Below, piece after piece: positions 25,975 through 32,826 of a stretch of DNA of 32,826 nt. Position 1 is the first letter of the stretch. Each line of letters opens with the position of its first letter. The notes beneath the pieces are model-generated. The model was not told where the DNA came from, made no database searches, and worked only from the letters and a program-made list of their open reading frames with translations. The stretch comes from Bacilli bacterium (GTDB lineage Bacteria; Bacillota_I; Bacilli_A; RF39; UBA660): positions 1 to 32,826 of the forward strand of contig JAFXXX010000006.1 in the NCBI GenBank assembly GCA_017542065.1, given 5' to 3'. A program made the translations under genes and the position numbers.

Positions 25975-26994
25975 ATGACAAATATGTTAGATAAAGAAGT
26001 TATTGAAGTTGCATTAGATGATATTATTCCTAATAGGTTCCAACCAAGACTTGCATTTGATGAAGGTGCACTTAATGAACTTGCTAAATCTATTAAAGAA
26101 CATGGAATAATTCAACCTTTAGTATTAAGAAAAATAGGTAATAAATATGAAATAATAGCCGGAGAAAGAAGATATAAAGCTGCTTATATAGCAGGTCTTA
26201 GAAAAGTACCAGCTGTTACAATAGATCTTAATGATAATGAATCAGCTGAAGTAGCTATTGTTGAAAATATTCAAAGAAAAGATTTATCTCCAATTGAAGA
26301 AGCTAAATCATACAAGAAATTACTTGAAAGAGGATATTTAACTCAAGAACAATTAGCAACTCGTATGGGTAAAACTCAAGCTACTATTTCAAATAAACTT
26401 AGATTACTTAATTTAAGTCCAAAAGTACAAGATGCACTTTTAAATAATAAAATATCTGAAAGACATGCTAGAAGTTTACTTAGAATAGAAGATAAATCTA
26501 AACAAGAAGAATTACTTGATAACATAATAGAAAATAGAATTAATGTTAAAGATACAGATGATATGATTAATGAAATGCTATCTACTCCAAAGGTAGAAGA
26601 AAAAGTATATTCTAATCCATATAATGAACCAGTTAAAGAAACAAAAGATGATGAATTTGATATTGATGCTATTATGGCTAGAATTCAAAAGAAAATTGAT
26701 GATCTATCTAAAGATGATGACAATAGAGTAGTTCTAGAAAATAATGATCTTGAATATAGAGAACCAGTTAAACATAGAGGATTCTCATCTAGTTCAATTA
26801 CATATGAAGAACCTGAATTACTTGAAGATAACACACTTAATATGATTGAAGATAAGCCTGATTCAGAATTAGCTGAAGCTAAGATTAGAGAACTTGTTAA
26901 TGCTCTTAATAATCAAGGTGTTAAGATTACATATGACAAATTCAAATTTGATAATATTTCTCAGTTTGTAATCAAAGTAGTAGATAACAAATAA
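25975..26994 (+). CDS. noc: Nucleoid occlusion protein Noc (ParB-family CTPase)
   Basis: 339-residue ParB/Noc protein. The N-terminal CTP-binding domain has IIPNRFQPR, IAGERRYKAA (61-70) and VENIQRKDLSPIEEA. The helix-turn-helix domain is LTQEQLATRMGKTQATISNK. Four residues that decide site choice in the family, in Caulobacter ParB numbering 173/179/184/201, align without gaps at a constant offset of 38: Gln135, Lys141, Asn146 and Arg163 here. That is the Noc set, not the ParB set (Arg, Thr, Ala, Gly), predicting binding to the ATTTCCCGGGAAAT site at 7.96 kb. An acidic linker (about 205-295) precedes a C-terminal dimerisation domain, making it about 55 residues longer than B. subtilis Noc. 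No N-terminal amphipathic helix is evident. AGAGGTG lies 6 nt before this ATG. soj-spo0J do not follow. Confidence 0.9.
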   Translation: MTNMLDKEVIEVALDDIIPNRFQPRLAFDEGALNELAKSIKEHGIIQPLVLRKIGNKYEIIAGERRYKAAYIAGLRKVPAVTIDLNDNESAEVAIVENIQRKDLSPIEEAKSYKKLLERGYLTQEQLATRMGKTQATISNKLRLLNLSPKVQDALLNNKISERHARSLLRIEDKSKQEELLDNIIENRINVKDTDDMINEMLSTPKVEEKVYSNPYNEPVKETKDDEFDIDAIMARIQKKIDDLSKDDDNRVVLENNDLEYREPVKHRGFSSSSITYEEPELLEDNTLNMIEDKPDSELAEAKIRELVNALNNQGVKITYDKFKFDNISQFVIKVVDNK

Positions 26995-27019
26995 AAGAAG
27001 ATGTAAATCTTCTTTTTTT
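26993..27019 (+). terminator. Terminator after noc
   Basis: AAAAGAAGAT, GTAA loop, ATCTTCTTTT and further T. Noc is therefore a single-gene unit or the end of the mnmG unit. Confidence 0.88.
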
Positions 27020-27032
27020 ATTATAAAAAACC

Positions 27033-27060
27033 TTGTAAATATGCGCATATATGATATACT
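27033..27060 (+). promoter_or_regulatory. Promoter of the ywiB-argS-rpoE-prfA unit
   Basis: TTGTAA (27033-27038), 16-bp spacer, TATACT (27055-27060). It overlaps a possible upstream start at 27041 and so argues for the start at 27089. Confidence 0.65.
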
Positions 27061-27088
27061 TTTACTTGTAAAAGTGGTGATTTATGCT

Positions 27089-27445
27089 ATGTTAGATATT
27101 TGTATTAAAAATGATGATGGAATAACTACTTATAAAGATATAGATTATACTAAAAAAGGTAATAAATTATTATTTAATACAAAAGATGATTCTTATGAGT
27201 TTATAATAGATAAAACTATTAAAATGATTAAAGAAAATAAAGATTCTAAAATTAGTATATTATTTGATAAAGATAAGAAAACAAGTGGTTTATATGAAAT
27301 AAAAGATATAAATACTAGTTTTAATCTAAATATAGTAACAAATAACCTTGAAATAAATGAAAAATTAGTTATAATTGATTACGTGCTTTATATTGAAGAA
27401 GAAAAGACTGGTAATTTTAATATTAAGATAACCATAAAGGAGTAG
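27089..27445 (+). CDS. Putative YwiB-like (DUF1934) beta-barrel protein
   Basis: 118-residue protein of alternating polar/hydrophobic strands, beginning MLDICIKNDDGITTYKDID and ending NFNIKITIKE. This lipocalin-like strand pattern, the size and the position directly before argS fit the YwiB/DUF1934 family, which precedes argS in B. subtilis. The identity to that family is too low to be sure by eye. The ATG at 27089 has GTGGTGA 8 nt upstream and lies inside the predicted transcript; an in-frame ATG at 27041 lies upstream of the predicted transcription start. The argS ATG follows the stop by 3 nt. Confidence 0.62.
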   Translation: MLDICIKNDDGITTYKDIDYTKKGNKLLFNTKDDSYEFIIDKTIKMIKENKDSKISILFDKDKKTSGLYEIKDINTSFNLNIVTNNLEINEKLVIIDYVLYIEEEKTGNFNIKITIKE

Positions 27446-27448
27446 AAT

Positions 27449-29140
27449 ATGACAGATATAAAACAAATTATTTCTTCATTAATTGAAAAAGAGATAAATA
27501 TTGATGTATATGATTATATTAAAGAAATAGATGATCCTTCTAAAGGGGATTATGCTTTTCCATGCTTTAGTTTATCTAAAGAATTACATAAATCACCAGT
27601 AGATATAGCAAATGAATTAGTAGATAAAATAAATGATGATAGAATAGAAAAGATTGAAAGTGTTAATGGATATCTAAATTTCTTTATAAATAGAGAATAC
27701 TTAGCTAAGTTAGTTCTTAGTGAATATGATAAAGATAAAGAAAACTATGGTAGAGAAAAACATACAGAGACTGTATTAATTGAATATTCATCTCCTAATG
27801 TATGTAAGCCATTCCATATTGGTCATATGAGAACTACATTAATAGGACATGCACTTTATAATATATATAAATTCTTAGGATATAATACAGTAGGTATTAA
27901 TCACTTAGGAGATTATGGTACTCAATTTGGAAAATTAATTGAAGGCTATAAACTATGGGGTCATGAATATGATTTAAGTGAAAATGCTATTGATAAATTA
28001 GTAGAAATCTATGTAAGAATAAATGATTTATGTGCTAATGACGAAGAAGTACTTGAAAGATGTAGAGAGAACTTCAAAAAGTTAGAAGAAAAAGATCCTG
28101 AATGCGTAGCATTATGGGAAAAGTTTAAAGATTTAAGCTTAAAAGAATTTAATAAAACATATGATATGCTTGGTATTAAATTTGATTCTATTAGAGGAGA
28201 AGCTGCTTATGTAGATTCTATGGACGAAGTAATAGATATGTTAGCTAAGAAAAATGTATTATCAGTTTCTGAAGGAGCTACTATAGTAGATTTAACTAAA
28301 GAAGGAATAAAAGCTCCATGTATAGTTAAGAAAAGTGATGGAACAAGTATATATGCAACAAGAGATTTAGCTGCTATATTATATAGAGCAAGAACATATG
28401 ATTATGATAAGAGTATTTATGTTACTGGTTATGAACAAGAACTTCATTTTAAACAGGTTTTTGCAGTAGCTAAATACCTCGATTTAGATAAAAAATATAT
28501 TGATGGATTAGAACATGCTTCTTATGGATTATATTCCTTAAAAGAGGGTAGAATGTCTACTAGAAAAGGTAATTTCATTAAACTAGATGATGTTATTAAT
28601 GAATCTATTACTAAAGCTAAAGAAATTATTTTAGAAAAGAATCCTGATTTAGAAGATATTGATGAAACCGCTAAAAAAGTTGGTATAGGAGCAGTAGTAT
28701 TTAGTGATTTATATAATTCAAGAATTAAAGATGAAGTATTTGATTTAGATACTATGCTTAATTTCCAAGGTGAAACAAGCCCATATATTCAATATATGTA
28801 TGTAAGAATTCAAAGTATACTAAATAAAACAGAAGGCAAAGTATTGATAAATGATGTTAGTTATGATAAATTAACTGATGGTTTATCTTATGAACTAATT
28901 AAAACATTATATGACTTTAATAGAATACTTAATGAAGCAGCTAAAAAGAAAGAACCATATATATTATCTAGATATTTAATTAAACTAGCTAATGAATATA
29001 GTTCATTCTATAGTAATAATAAAGTTTTAGATGACAATGATGAAATTAGAAAAACTAGATTATACTTAATTAGTATGGTCGGAGAAATATTAAAATCTGG
29101 TATGAATTTGCTTGGTATTGAAATGCCAAATAAAATGTAG
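27449..29140 (+). CDS. argS: Arginyl-tRNA synthetase
   Basis: 563-residue class I synthetase. It has the N-terminal additional domain, the HIGH signature in FHIGHMRTT (123-126), the ArgRS form of KMSKS as GRMSTRKGN, and a C-terminal DALR anticodon-binding domain with YIQYMYVRIQSI and LYLISMVGEILKSGMNLLGI. Length is normal. AAGGAG overlaps the end of the preceding gene. In B. subtilis argS likewise follows ywiB and precedes rpoE at some distance. No T-box leader is seen in front of it. Confidence 0.97.
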   Translation: MTDIKQIISSLIEKEINIDVYDYIKEIDDPSKGDYAFPCFSLSKELHKSPVDIANELVDKINDDRIEKIESVNGYLNFFINREYLAKLVLSEYDKDKENYGREKHTETVLIEYSSPNVCKPFHIGHMRTTLIGHALYNIYKFLGYNTVGINHLGDYGTQFGKLIEGYKLWGHEYDLSENAIDKLVEIYVRINDLCANDEEVLERCRENFKKLEEKDPECVALWEKFKDLSLKEFNKTYDMLGIKFDSIRGEAAYVDSMDEVIDMLAKKNVLSVSEGATIVDLTKEGIKAPCIVKKSDGTSIYATRDLAAILYRARTYDYDKSIYVTGYEQELHFKQVFAVAKYLDLDKKYIDGLEHASYGLYSLKEGRMSTRKGNFIKLDDVINESITKAKEIILEKNPDLEDIDETAKKVGIGAVVFSDLYNSRIKDEVFDLDTMLNFQGETSPYIQYMYVRIQSILNKTEGKVLINDVSYDKLTDGLSYELIKTLYDFNRILNEAAKKKEPYILSRYLIKLANEYSSFYSNNKVLDDNDEIRKTRLYLISMVGEILKSGMNLLGIEMPNKM

Positions 29141-29149
29141 GAGGACAAA

Positions 29150-29587
29150 ATGAGTTTAAAAGAAAAAACAATCGAAGAATTAGAACAAATGAGTTATACT
29201 GATATAGCTTATGAAGTAATAAAGGAAAAGGGTAAGAAATTTAATACTCCTAACTTATTTAAGGAAGTATGTAAATTACTTAAATTAGATGATGCAGAAT
29301 TTGAAGAAAAAATTGGTGATTTCTTTACTGCTTTAACAACAGATGGAAGATTTATATTAATAAATAGTTCTTTATGGGATTTAAAAGAAAACCATAAAGC
29401 TAATATAGTTGTTGATGATGAAGAAGAGGAAACAGAAGACGTAGAAAAATCAGAAGAAGATGAAGATGATGTAGTTAGTGATGATTTAGAAGATGACTAT
29501 TCTGATGAAGCTACTGATGATTCTGATAATGATGAAGATGACTTCAATGATTTAACAATTATAGATGAAGAAGATTTAGACGAATAG
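29150..29587 (+). CDS. rpoE: DNA-directed RNA polymerase delta subunit
   Basis: 145-residue protein with an N-terminal HARE-HTH domain (about 1-85; SYTDIAYEVIKEKGKKFNTP and FFTALTTDGRFILINSSLWDL) and an almost entirely acidic C-terminal tail of Asp/Glu. The delta subunit occurs in Bacilli and relatives, where it promotes RNA polymerase recycling and transcript release. This supports the Bacilli-type placement. AGGAGG precedes the ATG. It is followed directly by prfA, whose start lies 9 nt after the stop. Confidence 0.95.
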   Translation: MSLKEKTIEELEQMSYTDIAYEVIKEKGKKFNTPNLFKEVCKLLKLDDAEFEEKIGDFFTALTTDGRFILINSSLWDLKENHKANIVVDDEEEETEDVEKSEEDEDDVVSDDLEDDYSDEATDDSDNDEDDFNDLTIIDEEDLDE

Positions 29588-29596
29588 GTGATAACT

Positions 29597-30664
29597 ATGA
29601 TAGAAAGACTAGAGACAATTTTAAATAGATATAATGAATTAAGTGCAGAACTTACTAAGATGGAAGTAATAAATGACGTTAAGCTAATGACTAGCTTATC
29701 TAAAGAAGCATCTAGTCTTGAAACTGTAGTTAATTTATATAAGAGATACAAAGAAGTATTAAAGAATTTAGAAGAAGCTAAAGAATTAGTTAATGATCCT
29801 GAAATGGCAGAACTTGCTAAAGAAGATTTAACTAATTTAGAAACTGAAAAAGAAGATTTAGAAAAGAAATTAGAAGTTGAATTAATACCAAAGGATCCTA
29901 ATGATGATAAAAATATTATTGTTGAAATAAGAGGAGCTGCTGGTGGAGATGAAGCTAATATATTTGCTGGTGATCTATTTGAAATGTATAGTAGATATGC
30001 AGATAGCAAAGGTTGGAGAATTGAAATAACTAACGCTGAAGAAGGTACAGCTGGAGGATACTCTCAAATAGAATTCATGGTTAAGGGTGAAAATGTTTAC
30101 TCTAAACTAAAATATGAATCTGGTGCTCATAGAGTTCAAAGGGTTCCAGTAACTGAATCACAAGGAAGAGTTCACACATCAACTGCAACAGTATTAGTTA
30201 TGCCAGAAATGACAGATGTAGATGTTGAAATTAAAGAAGAAGACTTAAGAGTAGACGTTTATAGATCTTCAGGAGCAGGTGGTCAAGGTGTTAATACTAC
30301 TGACTCTGCTGTAAGAATAACTCATATACCAACAGGTATAGTAGTTACTTGTCAAAATGAAAGAAGCCAACTTAAGAATAAAGAAAAAGCTTTAGAGATT
30401 TTAAAATCAAGAATATATGATGAAGAAGTTAGAAAACAAGAAGAGGCTGTTGGTTCTGAAAGAAGAAGTAAAATAGGTACTGGTGATAGATCTGAAAAGA
30501 TTAGAACTTATAACTATCCTCAAAATAGAGTAACTGATCATAGAATTAATTTAACATTAATGCAACTAGATAGAATTATGCAAGGTGATTTAGATAAATT
30601 AATTGAAGCTTTAATCAATGAAGATCAAAGAAGAAAACTAGAAGGGGAAAATAATAACATATAA
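29597..30664 (+). CDS. prfA: Peptide chain release factor 1
   Basis: 355-residue class I release factor reading UAA and UAG. The codon-recognition PxT motif is PVT at 184-186 (RF2 would have SPF), and the catalytic GGQ lies at 228-230 within RSSGAGGQGVNTTDSAVR. The ATG at 29597 has AGGTGAT just upstream; a GTG at 29588 belongs to that Shine-Dalgarno. The stop codon lies inside a 12-bp inverted repeat followed by T residues. prmC, which methylates the GGQ glutamine of this factor, follows. Confidence 0.97.
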   Translation: MIERLETILNRYNELSAELTKMEVINDVKLMTSLSKEASSLETVVNLYKRYKEVLKNLEEAKELVNDPEMAELAKEDLTNLETEKEDLEKKLEVELIPKDPNDDKNIIVEIRGAAGGDEANIFAGDLFEMYSRYADSKGWRIEITNAEEGTAGGYSQIEFMVKGENVYSKLKYESGAHRVQRVPVTESQGRVHTSTATVLVMPEMTDVDVEIKEEDLRVDVYRSSGAGGQGVNTTDSAVRITHIPTGIVVTCQNERSQLKNKEKALEILKSRIYDEEVRKQEEAVGSERRSKIGTGDRSEKIRTYNYPQNRVTDHRINLTLMQLDRIMQGDLDKLIEALINEDQRRKLEGENNNI

Positions 30665-30682
30665 TCTTATATGTTATTTTTT
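30653..30682 (+). terminator. Hairpin between prfA and prmC
   Basis: AATAACATATAA and its complement separated by two bases, then five to six T. It is A/T-rich and may act as a leaky terminator that lowers prmC relative to prfA. Confidence 0.65.
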
Positions 30683-30689
30683 GTAAGAT

Positions 30690-31397
30690 ATGACTGATAT
30701 AGAATATTTAAAAAAATATTATAATGGTGACATTAATGAAGCTTTAAAAAGATTAGAAGAAGGAGAACCAGTTCAATATATAGTAGGCAATGTAGATTTT
30801 ATGGGTAATATAATAAATGTTAATCCATCAGTTTTAATACCTAGATTTGAAACAGAAGAATTAGTATCAGAAACAATAAAAAGAATTAAATCTACATTTA
30901 CTAATAAAATAGATATATTGGATTTATGTACTGGATCTGGTTGTATAGCTATTTCTTTATCTAAAGAAGTAGATAGTAATATAGATGCTACTGATATATC
31001 AAAAGATGCCTTAGAAGTAGCTAAAAATAATTCTAAATTAAATAATACTAGTATTAATTTTGTTAATACTGATTTATACACTGGTATAAACAAAAAATAT
31101 GATGTAATAATATCTAATCCACCATATATTTCAAAAGATGAAGAAATAATGGATATAGTTTATAAAAATGAACCTAATATTGCTTTATTTGCAGACAATA
31201 ATGGATTAGAGTTCTATGAAAGAATATTAAAAGATATTAAATCTATATTAAAAGATAAATATATAATTGCTTTTGAAATAGGCATGACTCAATTTGATAG
31301 AATTAAGTCATTAAAAGATACTTATTTACCTGAAGCATCTATTGAATGTAAGAAGGATATGCAAGGTAGAGATAGAATGGTATTTATCTATAATTAA
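30690..31397 (+). CDS. prmC: Release factor glutamine methyltransferase PrmC (short form)
   Basis: 235-residue AdoMet methyltransferase that methylates the GGQ glutamine of release factors. Motifs: GEPVQYIVG (25-33), IPRFETEELV, AdoMet loop DLCTGSGC (78-85) and NPPY at 143-146. Family members have about 275-290 residues; the first 35-45 residues, part of the N-terminal helical domain that holds the release factor, are missing here. An in-frame TAA two codons before this ATG excludes a longer start. The Shine-Dalgarno is poor (GTAAGAT), and a hairpin lies just upstream, so expression is likely low. Its substrate gene prfA is immediately upstream. Confidence 0.93.
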   Translation: MTDIEYLKKYYNGDINEALKRLEEGEPVQYIVGNVDFMGNIINVNPSVLIPRFETEELVSETIKRIKSTFTNKIDILDLCTGSGCIAISLSKEVDSNIDATDISKDALEVAKNNSKLNNTSINFVNTDLYTGINKKYDVIISNPPYISKDEEIMDIVYKNEPNIALFADNNGLEFYERILKDIKSILKDKYIIAFEIGMTQFDRIKSLKDTYLPEASIECKKDMQGRDRMVFIYN

Positions 31398-31400
31398 TAA

Positions 31401-31429
31401 TTGACTAATATAAATACATATATTATAAT
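31401..31429 (+). promoter_or_regulatory. Promoter of the riboswitch-exporter unit
   Basis: TTGACT (31401-31406), 17-bp spacer, TATAAT (31424-31429). Transcription would begin about 15-20 nt before the aptamer. Confidence 0.82.
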
Positions 31430-31451
31430 TTACTTACATTTTATAAGTAAA

Positions 31452-31544
31452 ACTGATCAGGCCATTAGGAGCCGGGTTATAATATATAACAGTGGATAAA
31501 CATCCATGGGACAGTGTAATTACATTGAACTAGGATGTTTTTTT
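31452..31544 (+). promoter_or_regulatory. NiCo (czcD) riboswitch with intrinsic terminator platform
   Basis: The aptamer core shows the conserved czcD-motif boxes in order: ACTGATCAGG (31452-31461), AGCCGGG (31470-31476) and GGGACAGT (31508-31515). Helices: ACTG with CAGT (P1), a short CC/GG hairpin, GTTAT with ATAAC (31476-31490) and TGGAT with ATCCA (31493-31506), giving the four-way junction that cooperatively binds Co2+/Ni2+ (Fe2+ has also been proposed). Expression platform: AAACATCC (31498-31505), part of the last helix, can instead pair with GGATGTTT (31533-31540), which is followed by T residues, forming a terminator. Metal binding would hold ATCC in the aptamer and let transcription continue: an ON switch for the downstream exporter. 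Confidence 0.88.
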
Positions 31545-31566
31545 GACCTTTAAAAGGAGAATAAAA

Positions 31567-32463
31567 ATGGATAAAGATTTTAAAAGGACTGCTAATAAAG
31601 TTTCTATTATTTCAATTATAGCTAATACTTTTTTAGCAATATTTAAATTACTAGCAGGTATATTTGCTCATTCAAGTGCAATGATAAGTGATGCTATTCA
31701 TTCAGCATCAGATGTATTTAGTTCATTTGTAGTTATTATTGGAATTAAACTATCATCAAAAGAACCAGATAAAGAACATCCATATGGACATGAAAGACTA
31801 GAATGTGTAGCTGCTATGATATTATCAGTAATACTGTTTATTACTGGAGCAGGAATCTTCTATAATGCACTTAAAAATATAATAACAGGGAACTATAATA
31901 GTATAGCTATTCCGGGTGTTCTAGCCTTAATAGCTGCTATAGTATCTATAGCTATTAAAGAAGCAATGTACTGGTATACAAGATATTATGCTAAAAAGAT
32001 TGATTCAAGTGCTTTAATGGCAGATGCTTGGCATCATAGATCTGATGCTTTATCATCAGTAGGAGCCTTAATAGGTATATTCTTTGCAAGAATAGGTTAC
32101 CCAATAATGGATTCTGTAGCAAGTATAATCATATTTATATTTATTGTTAAAGCATCTATTGATATATTTATTGATGCTACTAATAAAGTAGTAGATCATT
32201 CTTGTGATGAAGAATTAGAAAAAGAAATATATAATTATGTTATGAAGAATAAAGATGTTAAAGATATAGATCTTCTTAAAACCAGAATGTTTGGTAATAA
32301 AATATATGTAGACTTAGAAATATGTTTAGATGAAAAATTAACATTAAAAGAAGCTCATGATATAGCAGAGTCTCTTCACGATAAGTTAGAAAAGAAATTT
32401 GATAAAGTTAAACATGTAATGGTTCATGTTAATCCAGTAAGTAAAAAAGATATTAGCAAATAA
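31567..32463 (+). CDS. Cation diffusion facilitator (divalent metal exporter)
   Basis: 298-residue cation diffusion facilitator with six predicted membrane segments and a C-terminal cytoplasmic metal-sensing domain (from about 210). Metal-site residues are His45/Asp49 in SDAIHSASD and His156/Asp160 in DAWHHRSDALSS, an HxxxD/HxxxD set often seen in Zn/Co-type members; E. coli FieF has Asp at the first position. HPYGHERLE is the conserved first cytoplasmic loop. The true start is the ATG at 31567 with AAGGAG upstream; a TTG at 31543 lies in the terminator of the riboswitch. The NiCo riboswitch points to export of cobalt, nickel or excess iron. A terminator follows. Confidence 0.93.
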   Translation: MDKDFKRTANKVSIISIIANTFLAIFKLLAGIFAHSSAMISDAIHSASDVFSSFVVIIGIKLSSKEPDKEHPYGHERLECVAAMILSVILFITGAGIFYNALKNIITGNYNSIAIPGVLALIAAIVSIAIKEAMYWYTRYYAKKIDSSALMADAWHHRSDALSSVGALIGIFFARIGYPIMDSVASIIIFIFIVKASIDIFIDATNKVVDHSCDEELEKEIYNYVMKNKDVKDIDLLKTRMFGNKIYVDLEICLDEKLTLKEAHDIAESLHDKLEKKFDKVKHVMVHVNPVSKKDISK

Positions 32464-32474
32464 TATCTTTTTTT
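32443..32474 (+). terminator. Terminator after the metal exporter gene
   Basis: AAAAAAGATATTA, five-base loop, TAATATCTTTTTT. The left arm overlaps the last codons. Confidence 0.88.
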
Positions 32475-32475
32475 A

Positions 32476-32484
32476 TGATATAAT
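32476..32484 (+). promoter_or_regulatory. Extended -10 promoter of the DUF308 gene
   Basis: TGATATAAT: perfect TATAAT with TGn extension directly after the terminator; no -35 is evident. AGAGGTG for the next gene follows 9 nt later. Confidence 0.6.
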
Positions 32485-32503
32485 TATATTAGAGGTGAAT
32501 AAC

Positions 32504-32826
32504 ATGGAATACGTAGATAACAAACTAAGAAGTATGTTTAGAACATCAGTAATAGTATCACTAGTTTTAATACTAGTAGGTATATTCTTAATAATATATC
32601 CTGAAACAACTTTATCATTCTTATCTTATGGATCAGGTATTATATTATTAATTACAGGTTTAATACCTACAATTAATTTCTTTATTAATAAAGAGAATCA
32701 AAAGTATTTAGATATTAGTTTTATATTTGGAATTATATTTATTATTGTAGGCATAGTAATAATTATTAATCCTAAAATAGTAGCATCTATAGTTCCATTA
32801 TTAATAGGTATCTGGATGATTATAAA
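32504..32826 (+). CDS. HdeD/DUF308-family membrane protein, 3' end cut by the window
   Basis: The first 107 codons are visible. The translated start MEYVDNKLRSMFRTSVIVSL is followed by hydrophobic segments in pairs: VLILVGIFLIIYPETTLSFL, GIILLITGLIPTI, FGIIFIIVGIVIIINPKIV and a final LLIGIWMII. The G-(x)n-(I/L)-x-x-P pattern repeated at the end of each pair is characteristic of DUF308/HdeD proteins, a group of small multi-pass membrane proteins linked to acid stress in E. coli but otherwise uncharacterised. AGAGGTG lies 6 nt before the ATG. The rest of the gene lies beyond the edge. Confidence 0.82.
   Translation, partial: MEYVDNKLRSMFRTSVIVSLVLILVGIFLIIYPETTLSFLSYGSGIILLITGLIPTINFFINKENQKYLDISFIFGIIFIIVGIVIIINPKIVASIVPLLIGIWMII

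Noticed and set aside
25966..26994. Calling the rsmG-adjacent gene parB (spo0J)
   Set aside because: The four specificity residues are of the Noc type and the C-terminal segment resembles Noc. The position directly after rsmG is that of noc in B. subtilis.
27089..27449. A T-box leader in front of argS
   Set aside because: The gap to the preceding gene is 3 nt and no specifier stem, T-box sequence or terminator is present.
29497..30009. Long minus-strand frame opposite the end of rpoE and the start of prfA
   Set aside because: Ser/Leu-rich product typical of the antisense of Asp/Glu/Lys-rich coding sequence, with no Shine-Dalgarno; the plus-strand genes are unambiguous.

Overview
The window is the replication-origin region of a strongly AT-rich member of the Bacillota, most likely an uncultivated or host-associated Bacilli/Erysipelotrichia-like lineage. 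This placement is inferred from gene content (DnaA, DnaN, RecF, GyrBA, RpmH-RnpA-YidC-Jag, MnmE, MnmG, RsmG, Noc, RNA polymerase delta, ComK) and from base composition, not from a database search. TGA is used as a normal stop (pth, rsmI and the hydrolase gene end in it), so this is not a UGA-Trp Mollicute code. No insertion sequence, CRISPR array, tRNA or rRNA is seen.

Layout. The strand switch lies at about 17.95-18.3 kb. Everything to the left is on the minus strand and everything to the right on the plus strand, so all genes point away from the origin. The origin looks bipartite: a DnaA-box cluster upstream of dnaA (18.0-18.2 kb) and a second one between dnaA and dnaN (16.46-16.55 kb). Leftward come dnaA, dnaN, a comK-like gene, recF-gyrB-gyrA, an nrnB-like nuclease, a short SRP RNA with tadA behind it, then a tightly packed ten-gene run dnaX-ebfC-recR-holB-ricT-yabB-hydrolase-rsmI-pth-mfd (mfd is cut by the window edge). 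Rightward come rpmH-rnpA-yidC-jag, mnmE-gpsA-lipoprotein, mnmG-rsmG, noc, a ywiB-like gene-argS-rpoE-prfA-prmC, a cation exporter behind a NiCo (czcD) riboswitch, and the start of an HdeD/DUF308 membrane protein.

Most unusual content. Four identical perfect 16-bp parS palindromes lie at 5.9-7.4 kb. Two of them are inside dnaX and are translated as NVPRGT in a disordered linker. One perfect Noc-binding palindrome lies at 7.96 kb. The ParB-family protein next to rsmG carries the four specificity residues of Noc (Q135, K141, N146, R163), so it should read the Noc site and not parS. No parA or parB follows it, so the ParB that reads the four parS sites must be encoded elsewhere. This Noc has an extra acidic linker of roughly 70-80 residues and no obvious N-terminal amphipathic membrane helix.

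The genes serve initiation and clamp loading (dnaA, dnaN, dnaX, holB), recombination and repair (recF, recR, mfd), supercoiling (gyrA, gyrB), chromosome organisation (parS, Noc site, noc), tRNA and rRNA modification (mnmE, mnmG, rsmG, rsmI, yabB, tadA), translation and protein export (pth, prfA, prmC, argS, rpmH, rnpA, SRP RNA, yidC, jag). Many automatically called starts fall at GTG/TTG codons upstream of a well-placed Shine-Dalgarno and ATG; the starts given here are the ATG codons that the Shine-Dalgarno supports.
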